Of a stretch of 12,054 nt of DNA, positions 1 to 7,485 are shown in pieces (position 1 is the first letter of the stretch; the number at the start of each line of letters is the position of its first letter). Position numbers and translations under genes: made by a program. Below the pieces are notes generated by a model. That model was not told the DNA's origin and made no database searches. It saw nothing but the letters and a program-made list of their open reading frames with translations. Source of the DNA: Polyrhizophydium stewartii (taxonomy: Eukaryota; Chytridiomycota; Chytridiomycetes; Rhizophydiales); NCBI GenBank assembly GCA_027604665.1, contig JADGIZ010000542.1, forward strand, positions 1 to 12,054. Reading direction: 5' to 3'.

Positions 1-42
1 CCCTCCCTCCCTCTCTCTCTCCTTCGCCGACTCTCTCTTTCC
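1..42. repeat. Pyrimidine-rich (CT) tract upstream of CAB2
   Basis: The window opens with an almost uninterrupted run of C and T on the + strand (CCCT and CT repeats, broken by a short CGCCGA segment), ending about 77 nt before the CAB2 start codon. CT-rich tracts close to the start are common core-promoter elements of fungal genes, so this may mark the promoter or the transcription start. The role is inference; the composition is what is seen. Confidence 0.45.
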
Positions 43-44
43 CA

Positions 45-83
45 ATGAAGCCAACTCTCACGCATGCGATGCGGTCGGCGTGA
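45..83 (+). other. Possible upstream ORF in the CAB2 leader (12 codons)
   Basis: An ATG at 45 opens a 12-codon frame that ends at TGA 81-83, 35 nt before the CAB2 start. A second ATG at 69 is in the same frame. If transcription starts upstream of 45, ribosomes would meet this small frame first, which could lower CAB2 translation. The transcription start is not known, so this may be outside the mRNA. Confidence 0.25.
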
Positions 84-118
84 GGCGAGTGCCGCCGGCC
101 TTGCCCGCGCGACGGACG

Positions 119-1414
119 ATGGACGCCCAAGAGTACTTTGACACGACGCCGGCGCCGCAGGGCGTCGAGGACGTTGCACAGCGAGTCCGCGAGTTCGTCG
201 AGCACAACCAGCGGCTCTCGCGGCGGGTCGTGCTTGTGTCGGTGCGTTGCCGCGCGCGGGCGTGCGCTGTGCGGTCGGCAGCCACGGCGGCAGCACGACT
301 CGCCGGGCGGTGATCACGGCCGACTCGGCGAATGCCTCGGCTGACCCACGGGCCCGGTCCCATCCGCCGCCGCCACCGCCACTGCCGCCGACGTCACCAC
401 TGCATCCGGCGCATATCGCTGCCGCTTCCGCCCGCCCCGCATGCCGCCGAACCTGCCGACGGCGGCACGTGCAGTCGGGCGGCACGACGGTCCCGCTCGA
501 GGCCAACACGGTGCGCTTCCTCGACAACTTCAGCGCCGGCACCCGCGGCGCCGCCTCGGCCGAGCACTTCATCGCAAGCGGGTACGGCGTGATCTTCCTG
601 CACCGGCAGTTCAGCCTGGAGCCATACACACGGCACTTTACGCACTCCAAGAACTGCTTTCTCGACTTTCTCGAGCGCGACGCCGCCGCACACGAACGCG
701 CGGCCGATGGTGGTGCTGCCTCGTCGGGCTCAAGCGCAGGCCACGACGCCCGCCCTCGCCGCGGCAGCCTGCGTGTCGCCGAGCGCCTGCAGGCCGAGAT
801 CGCCGAGGTGTTCGACAAGTACCAGGCCGCGCGCGCCGAGCACCGCCTCCTCAAGATCGACTTTGTGACCGTGCACGATTACCTGTTCTTGCTCCGCCGC
901 ATCACCATGGAAATGTCGCCCCTCGGCAAGCTCGGCATGTACTACCTCGCCGCGGCCGTCAGCGACTACTTTATCCCGCAGGCCAAGATGGTGCGTTCGG
1001 CCCCGCGCACGCACGAGCACCGAGGATAACCCGCTGACCCCGCATCGACCTCAGGCAGTGCACAAGATCCAGTCGGGCGACGGCGCCCTGACGCTCTCGC
1101 TCGAGCAGGTGCCCAAGATCATCAAGCCGCTCGTGCAAGAGTGGGCCGAGCACGGCTTCATCGTGTCGTTCAAGCTCGAGACCGACGACGCCATGCTGCT
1201 GCCCAAGGCGCGCAAGGCGCTCGAGCGATACGGCCACCAGCTCGTCATTGGCAACATGCTGCACACGCGCAAGCACGTCGTGCACTTCATCTCCGCCGAC
1301 CGCGCCGAGGAGATCCGGCTGACGCCCGACGAGGTCGCGGCCAACTTTGAGATCGAGACGCACATCATCTCGCGCCTCGTCGGACTGCACAGCGAGTGGA
1401 TCGCGCGGGAATGA
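119..1414 (+). CDS. CAB2: Phosphopantothenate-cysteine ligase (PPCS), 3 exons, 332 aa
   Basis: This enzyme joins cysteine to 4'-phosphopantothenate with nucleotide activation, the second step of coenzyme A synthesis after pantothenate kinase; eukaryotic PPCS is a stand-alone protein not fused to the decarboxylase. Exons: 119-241, 475-990, 1055-1414. Introns 242-474 and 991-1054 both begin GTGCGT; the acceptors are GTGCAG and CCTCAG. Joining gives a continuous frame of the usual family length. Family motifs: SGGTTVPLE at residues 42-50 (nucleotide-binding glycine loop, split from VVLVS exactly at intron 1), [15 protein letters not shown] at 52-66 including the Asn at 59, [10 protein letters not shown] at 197-206, HKIQSG at 216-221 and SFKLETD shortly after. 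The residues that contact substrate in human PPCS (Asn, Ala-Ala and Asp in these motifs) are all present. The ATG at 119 gives an N-terminus (EYF..P...VEDV...EFV) matching yeast Cab2. The 3' end converges on eL42 with 118 bp between stop codons. Confidence 0.95.
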
Positions 1415-1532
1415 ACAGCACACACGCAAGCGACCAAGCATCGCTGGCAGCGCGGCGGCCGCAGCAGGAAGAGGCGGACTGACAAGTGTTGTGCAAGTGT
1501 GCTTTCTTCCAAACAACAATTCATCGACATGC

Positions 1533-2516
1533 TTAGAAAGAGAGAGCGGCACCCTGCACACACCATGGCCGACGGCCCGCGGGTCAGCATCCAGATTCGG
1601 CGACAGCAGCAGACGTCGGCGGCAGCCGACCTTGTTCTTCTTGTCACCGCCGAGCTCGAAGTGCTTGCAGCGCTTGAGGGCGATCTGGTGCTTGTACTTG
1701 CACACGTTGCACTCGAGACGGAGGACAATCTTCTTGGTGGTCTTGGCCTTCTTGTGGAAGATGGGCTTGGTCTGACCACCATAACCCTTCTGCTTGGAGT
1801 CATAACGGCGCTTACCTGCAAGATGGACACCGGACGGGCGGCGCGCGTCAGCACACAAGAGCACGCACAACTCACGCAGCAGCACGGCCGTCCTGGAAAC
1901 GCACCCTGGGCGAAGAGCGAGGCCTTGCCAGTCTTGTACTGGGTGACCTTGTGCGGGGTGTGCTTCCTGCACTTGGTGCCCTTGCAGAATGTGTTGCGGG
2001 TCTTCGGGATATTGACCTGGAGGCATCGGCAGTCAGCGTCCGTTTCTGGGGTTGGGCAGGCGGGGGAAGAGTGTGCTGGCGCTGGCGAATGCATGATGGC
2101 ATTGGTGCGCCGACGTCCAGCTCATTCGAGTCGGTCACGGATCGGGGGCAGAGGCGATCCAGCAGGTGGATGGCCGATGTCCGGCCGGCGCGGGCGAGCA
2201 GTGCCGCCGTGTGCGGCGCAACGCCGAGCGGTGCAGAGAGGTGCGAGCCTGCTGCAGCACACTGCGTGCGATGAGGCCATCGGCGCTCCACGGTCGGTCC
2301 TTGCAGGCCGGGCGAGCCGGATATGGCGGCGGCCGTCGCCGGGATGCCGAGCCGGATGGATGCGACGGCGCGCGCACGCACGCACGCGCACAGATGCGCG
2401 CGCGCACGGACGGACGCGTGCGGATGGGCGCACGGATGGATGGATGGATGCGCGGCGGAGGGGGCCTTGGCGTCGGGGCGGGGTGTCGCCCGGGGCGCGT
2501 CGCGCGGACGCACCAT
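1533..2516 (-). CDS. RPL42: 60S ribosomal protein eL42 (L44e/L36a family), 4 exons, 106 aa
   Basis: Component of the large ribosomal subunit, near the E site. Coding exons on the - strand: 2516-2514 (ATG only), 2016-1905, 1815-1631 and 1553-1533. Introns: 2017-2513 (GTGCGT...CCAG), 1816-1904 (GTGCGT...GCAG) and 1554-1630 (GTCGGC...GCAG). The spliced product starts [14 protein letters not shown], contains [14 protein letters not shown] across intron 2 and ends KKNK-GAALSF, giving 106 residues, the length of yeast Rpl42. Zinc-ribbon cysteines are at 12, 17, 74 and 77, with another Cys at 88. Residue 56 is proline (GGQTKP), the state associated with cycloheximide sensitivity. ATG 2516 is the only ATG directly followed by a GT donor in the upstream region, so the start is well supported by logic but not by transcript. 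The third donor, GTCGGC, is unusual; it is accepted because it restores the conserved C-terminus. It lies head-to-tail downstream of uL30. Confidence 0.94.
2368..2408. repeat. Alternating purine-pyrimidine (GC/AC) tract
   Basis: From 2368 to 2392 the bases strictly alternate purine and pyrimidine (GCGCGCGCACGCACGCACGC and on), and after one break the alternation resumes from 2394 to 2408. Such tracts can adopt left-handed Z-DNA under supercoiling and are prone to length change. It is inside eL42 intron 1, so it does not affect protein. Confidence 0.75.
2434..2449. repeat. (GGAT)4 microsatellite
   Basis: Four perfect GGAT units follow looser GGAC/GGAT units from about 2408. The same tetramer, on the opposite strand (CATC repeats at 4089-4100), occurs in the first intron of the neighbouring uL30 gene. 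Confidence 0.8.
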
Positions 2517-2857
2517 GTCGACGACTTTGAGCGGCCGCAAAACGCATTGGTCGCCTGTCGCCCGCGTCAACCGCCGACCTGAGGGCGTTTTTCACGCGCG
2601 ACACTGACGCAAAACGACAGCGGCGACGAGTCCACCAGCCGGCTGCGGCACCTTCTGGGACCGCTGGCACGCCCAGCGAGGGTGCCGCTGCGGCCTGGCC
2701 GGTCTGCAGCGCGCAGGAGACGCAGTCGGGGCATGCTGGCCTCGCACTTTACGGCACAATAGGGGCAAAGAGACACCCAGTCAGCAGGACACGACGCAGG
2801 CAAAACAACAAGAAAGCAAGGGGCCGGCCAAACGGGTTTTTGTATTACAGAACACGC
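2517..2857. other. Intergenic region: uL30 3' flank and eL42 promoter
   Basis: The 341 bp between the uL30 stop and the eL42 start hold no supported gene. Read on the - strand, the uL30-proximal end (about 2790-2857) has T-rich stretches suitable for 3'-end formation, and the eL42-proximal end has the GCGACA...CCAATG element at 2545-2561. A short T5 run (A5 on the - strand) lies near 2588. No TATA box is obvious. Confidence 0.6.
2545..2561 (-). promoter_or_regulatory. GCGACA-N-CCAATG element upstream of eL42
   Basis: On the - strand the sequence GCGACAGGCGACCAATG lies 29 nt upstream of the eL42 ATG. A near copy lies upstream of uL30 (4903-4917). The CCAAT core is the recognition sequence of the HAP/NF-Y complex in general. 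Its closeness to the ATG implies either a very short leader or that it is not a classic CCAAT box. The CCAATG also creates an out-of-frame upstream ATG at 2547. Confidence 0.35.
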
Positions 2858-4809
2858 TTAGAGCATCTTCTGGATCAGGCCGTTGATGTGGTCCTCGCGG
2901 TTGCCGCTCTCGCCACCCTCGATGAAGTGGGGCACCTTCTTGCCGGCAAAGCCGCCAGTCGGGTTCGAGAGGTGGAAGGCCCACAGGAAGGCGTTGGCCT
3001 GCTTGAAGTGGGTGCCGACGGTGAAGATCTCGTGGACAAGGTCCTCAATGCAGATGATGCCGAACTTGCCGAGCGCCTCCTCAATGACCTGGTTGTTGGT
3101 GATGGGGATGCGCTGCTTGTTGACCTTGGCGAAGCCGCGCTTGTAGATGAGCTCGCGGACCGACTTGAGGTTGGGGTAGCCCCAGGCGATGTAGGGGCTG
3201 ACCCACTGCAGCATCTGGAGCGTGGCCTTGGTCAGGCGCACAAACGTGCCAGAGTTGATCTGCGTGAGGCGGAGGAGCTGGAGGATCTTGCGCGGCTTGG
3301 GGGCAATCTTGTTGATACCCTTGATGCGGATCACAAAGGCGAGCTTGGCCTCGGCAGGGACGTAGAAGCTGTTCTGGGCCTTGGCCTGGCGGTGGAGACG
3401 GATCTCGTCACGCTCCTTGGCGCGGTACTCCTTGACGTACGCCTCGGCGCGCTTGAAGATGGTCTGGCGCTTGGTCTTGTTGTCCTGCAGAATGCAACGG
3501 GCAAGAGGTCAGCGCCGCACAACCACCAGCGCAGCATACTCGGCGGCGGTGTCCGCGGGCGGGCTCGCAGCAGCAGGCAGGGGCTCGCAGGCGGGCGCCG
3601 TGGTCGGTCCCGAAAGATGGTTGACTGAGAGCTACATCGACCCAAAAAGGGACTTCGCTACTCGGGGGTTTCTGTCGTCACACCACGGCGGCCCGCTCCG
3701 CTGCACAAGCCAGCTGTGCGAGCCCTCTCTCAGACCACCGCCGAGTCCAAACAAATATGCATCCACCAACCTTCTTGGCCTGGACGGCCTTGGCAGCGCG
3801 CTCGGCGGCGAGCTTCTCGACGGCCTTCCTCTTCTTGAGGACCGACTCGGGGGTGACGCGCTTGGCGGGGGCAGCCTTGGTACTGAATCGTCCGCAAGCA
3901 AGGGGAGCGGGCGTCAGCAACGTGCATACAGCCAAAAGCGACTGCGCCGGCGAGGCGAACCAGAGCCGCCGTGGGCGGCAACTGGAGCCAGGCCAAGGCA
4001 GCAGCAGTGGGCAGCCAGAGACGGCGCCGCCTGCAATCGGACACTCTGGCCGCGCTGCGCTCTCGAGCGTGGCGGCAGAGGCCGTCGTCCATCCATCCAT
4101 CCGTGATATGCCTTTGATCAAAGTGCGGCGCAGAGGCCGCACAGAGACAAGTCTCCCTGTGCCGCGCGCCTCCAGAGACGGCGGCGACGGCGAGGAAATA
4201 GAATAGGCTGCCGACAGCTCCGCGAATGGAGTGGGCATCGGCACAGTGTCCGGCCCACGTCCAGAGGCAGGAGCAGCGAGATGCATTTGAAGGGGGCCTA
4301 TCTGCAACGATGCTTTTGAGAGGAAGGAGCGGCTGGCGCCCTAATGCCTCCAGATCCCGCGCACCCTAGAGTGCGCGGATGAACATCGGTGTCGTCTCGA
4401 ACAAGCCCTGCGGCCAAGTGCAAGGTGCACCCGACCGCAGCGCCAGCGACAGCATCCCAAAAAAAAAGTGCGAGTCGCTGGCGCGGGCAGAGTGCGAGCG
4501 AGGGGCTTGGTGGTCCGCGCAGGCGGTCGGCCGCGTCTGGCGCCGCATGCGCCGCTGCCGCTGCCGCCGCATCCTCGGCCACACCCGCTCCGGCCGACCA
4601 GAGCCTCACCGGCCTGCACCACGAGCGACAAAAAAGCCGGCTCGGGTGCAAGTGCTCGACGACGAGCGGCGCAGCGTGGCTCGGCACGGAGTAAACACGC
4701 AACGCGGCTGCACAGCAGGAGTGCGTGCCGAGCGTGCATGCGGGGCAGGCGAGCGGCAGGGCGCGCAGACGAGCGGGCGCGCAGGGTCGGGCACTCACGC
4801 AGGGGCCAT
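2858..4809 (-). CDS. RPL7: 60S ribosomal protein uL30 (L7 in yeast/human naming), 3 exons, 249 aa
   Basis: Large-subunit ribosomal protein of the uL30 family. Coding exons on the - strand: 4809-4799 (11 nt), 3882-3771 and 3484-2858. Intron 1 (3883-4798) is GTGAGT...TTCAG; intron 2 (3485-3770) is GTTGGT...CTGCAG. Spliced N-terminus: [20 protein letters not shown], then the basic eukaryote-specific extension ([17 protein letters not shown]), then [20 protein letters not shown]. The uL30 core begins at [19 protein letters not shown] (about residue 91) and runs through [36 protein letters not shown] and [20 protein letters not shown] to the end IQKML. The 249 residues match the usual 240-250. The first exon was found from the phase: exon 2 needs two preceding nucleotides, and ATG GCC CCT GC followed by a perfect GTGAGT supplies them. 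It is divergent from PNGase A and head-to-tail with eL42. Confidence 0.95.
4112..4162 (-). other. Palindrome and two mutually exclusive hairpins in uL30 intron 1
   Basis: CTTTGATCAAAG at 4112-4123 is a perfect palindrome. It is followed by a hairpin with stem GTGCGGC (4123-4129) and GCCGCAC (4136-4142) around a 6-nt loop. Bases 4139-4148 (GCACAGAGAC) can instead pair with 4151-4162 (GTCTCCCTGTGC) with a CC bulge and a tight loop. The two stems share 4139-4142, so only one can form fully at a time. The pairing is direct from sequence; any function is unknown. Confidence 0.5.
4354..4380 (-). other. GC-rich hairpin in uL30 intron 1
   Basis: CCGCGCAC at 4357-4364 and GTGCGCGG at 4371-4378 are perfect complements around the 6-nt loop CCTAGA. 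ATC at 4353-4355 can extend the stem with GAT at 4378-4380 if one C bulges. Either strand can fold; the intron transcript is the - strand. It may be part of a structured RNA or an intron-folding element. Confidence 0.5.
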
Positions 4810-5011
4810 TTGTGGTGAGAGTTGAGTGCGAGGGAAAGGCGCAGCTGGCCGCTCTGCCGAAAGAAAATCGCTATGATCACGGGAGCCCACGGGAAGCGCG
4901 GCCATTGGCGGTGTCGCGAAAAGCGCCGCGGCGAGTTTCACCACGCGGATCTCGACCCGCATCGCGCCACCAGAACACAAGCTTGCCCGAGCTCACGCCA
5001 AGTCGCCCCGC
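4810..5011. promoter_or_regulatory. Divergent promoter region between uL30 and PNGase A
   Basis: Only 202 bp separate the start codons of the - strand uL30 gene and the + strand PNGase A gene, so the two promoters must lie here or overlap, or PNGase A has a further upstream exon. The GCGACACCGCCAATG element (4903-4917, - strand) lies about 94 nt before the uL30 ATG and about 95 nt before the PNGase A ATG. No TATA box is obvious. Confidence 0.6.
4903..4917 (-). promoter_or_regulatory. GCGACA-N-CCAATG element upstream of uL30
   Basis: On the - strand GCGACACCGCCAATG parallels the GCGACAGGCGACCAATG upstream of eL42. The two share GCGACA, a CG step and CCAATG, with one extra base in the eL42 copy. 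The spacing here, about 94 nt from the ATG, is reasonable for a CCAAT-type promoter element. Confidence 0.4.
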
Positions 5012-7074
5012 ATGTGGCCAAAGGCTGCCCTCGTCTCGCTCTGGTCGCACGCCTTCAACAGCCTCGATTCGCCCAAGACCGCCGCGCCCGCCAGCAAGCA
5101 TGCCGACGCCTTTGCGCCTGCGTTGGCCCCCGTGCCCACCATCCTCGCCGAGGAGGTCACCCACCCTCTCACCGTGCCGTCGGCCGCCCGTGAGTGCTGG
5201 CCCGCCTGCTCGCCTCCTGCCGCTATCGCGGCGCACCATACCGCCCAGCCTCGCGCCAAGGCCTGTGCTGACTGCGAACGCTTATCGCCCCTCCTCGCGA
5301 CGCGCACCAAACTCGGCGGCAATGAACTGTTGCCTGACGCAAAGCCTGCACCGTCGACATTGCAACGCACTCGTTCGCCTTCTCGTATGGCGCGCCGTAC
5401 GTTGGCAGCTACACCCCGCCGCCGGCCAAGTGCGGCACTAGCTGGTCCAAGATCGTCCTGCGCTTCGAGACAACCGTCTCCGGGCGTCAGTTTGACCGCC
5501 TTGGCGCCCTGTGAGTCCGGCCCGAGCCTGCCCGCCCTCTGCTCTGCCAAGTCGCGTGTGCTTGTGTGCTGACTCTCTTCCTCGTGACCGTGTCGATGGT
5601 GCCTCCCGTGTTGCCCGTGCCGCCTGTGCACAGTTGGATCGGAGGCGCCGAGGTGCTGCACCTGACCACGGCCGAGCCGTCGGGCAGCCCCGTGACGCTC
5701 TGGAAGGTCGACAAGGACATCACGCACCTGGCGCCGATCCTGTCGTCGCCGCAGTCCGTCGTCCTCGCGATCGACAACATCGTCGACTCGACCTACACCG
5801 GCATCTTCAACGCCACCGTCCGCGCCGACTTTTATCCCGCCAACTCGTACCACCGGCCGCCCGAGTCGGTGCCCAACCTGCTCTTCCCGGTCTCGGCGTC
5901 CAACTCGACATATGGCTGGCTCCTGCTCCCCAAGAGCGGCTCAGCGACCGGCATCGGCGCCACCGTGCCGCGCCTCCCGACCAACGCCATCCGTGCCGAG
6001 ATTGAGGTCTTCCTGTCCGGCCACGCCAACGACGAGTTCTGGTACGGCAACGTGCCGGACGCAATCGCCGATCCGAACAACGGCCTCTATCCGGGCACGA
6101 CCTTCAAGGAGCTCCAGGTCTTTGTCAACAACCGTCTCGTCGGCCTCGACTGGCCGTATCCGACCATCTACTCGGGAGGCTTCAACCCGCTGCTGTGGCG
6201 GCCAATCGTGTCCACGGGCACATTCGACCTGCCCGCCTACTCGTTCGACGTCACTCCGTTCCTGTCCCTCTTCTTTGACCCCAAGATTCCCACCAACTCC
6301 ATCTCGTTCAACGTCTCGTACTCGGCCAACCACGACTGGTTTGTCTCGGGCAACCTCAAGGTCTGGACCGACGGCGCACCGTCATACAATGGCAACTTTG
6401 TCGGATCGCTGGACAAGTCCCAACTCGCCGGCACAGTGCCCACTTTCACGATCAACAAGAACTCCACCGATGGCGGCGTCCGCGTTTTCACCAAGGCCGC
6501 CAACAGCATCGCCGCTGCCGGGCGCCTTCGCCGCCGCGACGGATCGTGGCAATTCTCGTCGTTTGATCGCCGTGTCAACTACTACAACAATCTCCTCATC
6601 GCCGACCAAGGCAACAAGCTCATCTTTGACCAGAAAACGCAGGTCAGCCACGCGTCCATCTCAACTTCCGCCCGCAGCGCCGACGTTACCCCAGACACTT
6701 TCCGCGTCAAGTCGCTGACCGCCAAGTACCCGCTCTACGGCAACGTGACCTTTGTCTCCGACGCCAGCGGCGCGTACGAGTTCACGACGGACATCAAGCA
6801 GGGCCTGCATCGCGCCGAGATCGACTCGCGCGCTCGCACGCTCGGTGCGTCGGAGCGCGAGCTCCTCCGCCTGCGCAACTGGGACGCCATTGGCGGGCTG
6901 CGCACCACAACCGACTCGCAGCTCGCCGGATCCGGTTTCTTTGGCACCATTCGCCCAGGCATTGCCGGTACCCGCCAGCACTACAAGTACGCGAGCCCTG
7001 GACAGTGTTACGAGCGCACCGTCGCCGCGTACAACCGCACCATCACCAGCGACAGGGTGTCCTCCGCCTGCTGA
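5012..7074 (+). CDS. Peptide N-glycanase A-type amidase (PNGase A family), 3 exons, 594 aa
   Basis: The family (Pfam PNGaseA) cleaves N-glycans from asparagine of glycopeptides, usually in an acidic or secretory compartment. Exons: 5012-5189, 5345-5510, 5634-7074. Introns 5190-5344 and 5511-5633 both start GTGAGT; the acceptors are GCAAAG (AAG, less usual) and CACAG. Both joins fall inside family-conserved sequence: VPSAA-PCTVDIATHSF (residues 55-70) and QFDRLGA-LWIGGAEV (108-121). Further family hallmarks are TLWKVDKDITH (136-146), IDNIVDSTYTGIFNATV (161-177), NDEFWYGNVP (247-256), WPYPTIYSGGFNPLLWRPI (288-306) and HDWFVSGNLKVW (348-359). N-glycosylation sequons (NAT 174, NST 205, NVS 341, and NST, NVT and NRT later) suit a secretory protein. 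The start at 5012 is the first ATG in frame, but its N-terminus (MWPKAALVSLWSHAF) is a weak signal peptide; a missed upstream exon is possible. Length agrees with the family. Catalytic residues cannot be assigned by eye. Confidence 0.9.
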
Positions 7075-7485
7075 TTGTATACCCGTCACAACACCAGCCT
7101 CCTCATCATCCCAAAGAAAGAAAGAACGCGAATGAATCGCCAAATACAAGCGCGCATGCGCACGATCTGCGATAGCCCTGGTGTTCAGTGCATTTGTGCA
7201 ACTTGCGCCGTATGCTCATTTCATTCAAGCAAGAGTGGTTCACAAATCAGTCGATCGGTGCGGGACCAGGGGAGGGGGAGGGGGAAGGAGAGTTAGGAGG
7301 CATTTTAGCCCACGGCACATGGGCGAGCAGCCTCGCTCGCACGGGATCAGCTGATGCGTCCTGCGAGCTGGCGGATGCATCAAGCATCGTTGGTCATCCA
7401 CAGGGCAGGCGCTTCGCCGGCCGAGGCTCGCTTGCCGCGGGCATGGTGCATATGGCGCAGGTCGACGTCGGGTCCGGGATGCGCC
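7075..7485. other. Convergent intergenic region between PNGase A and the qRRM gene
   Basis: These 411 bp separate two converging stop codons and should hold both 3' ends. Near the PNGase A stop is an (AAAG)3 stretch at about 7113-7126. A four-run guanine tract lies at 7262-7284. The remainder shows short open frames only, none with a recognisable protein, and I see no tRNA or other RNA gene. Confidence 0.6.
7262..7284 (+). other. Canonical G-quadruplex motif
   Basis: Four guanine runs of 3, 4, 5 and 5 bases (7262-7264, 7269-7272, 7274-7278, 7280-7284) are separated by loops ACCA, A and A. This fits the standard four-run short-loop quadruplex rule. It lies about 190 nt after the PNGase A stop on the same strand, and could be in its 3' UTR or just past the cleavage site. 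Confidence 0.7.

Larger units (their letters stand above)
2017..2513 (-). other. eL42 intron 1 (497 nt), directly after the start codon
   Basis: The intron starts GTGCGT immediately after ATG and ends CCAG before GTC AAT ATC. It holds the low-complexity tracts listed separately (alternating purine-pyrimidine around 2368-2408 and GGAT repeats at 2434-2449) and a short direct repeat, CGAGCCGGAT, seen twice around 2318-2356. I searched it for a box C/D snoRNA (RTGATGA with a following CTGA at suitable distance) on the transcribed strand and saw no convincing one. No supported gene lies inside. Confidence 0.8.
3883..4798 (-). other. uL30 intron 1 (916 nt), the longest intron in the window
   Basis: The intron opens GTGAGT and closes TTCAG. 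It is about six to fourteen times longer than most introns here. It contains CATC tetramer repeats (4089-4100), a perfect 12-nt palindrome (4112-4123), two overlapping hairpins (4123-4162), a strong GC hairpin (4354-4380) and an A9 run on the + strand (4459-4467, T9 in the transcript). First introns of ribosomal protein genes often host snoRNAs. I could not find matching C and D boxes, and an H/ACA assignment cannot be made by eye. Confidence 0.8.

Noticed and set aside
1056..1058. Alternative CAB2 exon 3 acceptor four bases downstream (GCAG at 1058)
   Set aside because: It puts HKIQSG out of frame; the CAG at 1052-1054 keeps phase.
1499..2530. Long open frames on both strands across eL42 (about 340 codons each)
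   Set aside because: They run through exons and introns alike; only the spliced - strand model gives the complete 106-residue eL42.
2840..3628. + strand open frame (262 codons) opposite uL30
   Set aside because: Leu/Asp/Val-rich mirror of the uL30 codons; the - strand exon is unmistakably uL30.
3675..3681. Box C-like GTGACGA on the - strand in uL30 intron 2 as a C/D snoRNA
   Set aside because: It has a mismatch to RTGATGA, and no CTGA box lies at the usual 60-100 nt with pairing ends; insufficient for a snoRNA call.
4459..4467. A9 run (T9 on - strand) as a Pol III terminator of an intron-nested gene
   Set aside because: No tRNA-like A/B boxes were seen upstream on the - strand; a simple homopolymer is the simpler explanation.
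4993..5853. - strand open frame (286 codons) opposite PNGase A exons 1-3
   Set aside because: Crosses introns of the + strand gene and shows no recognisable protein.
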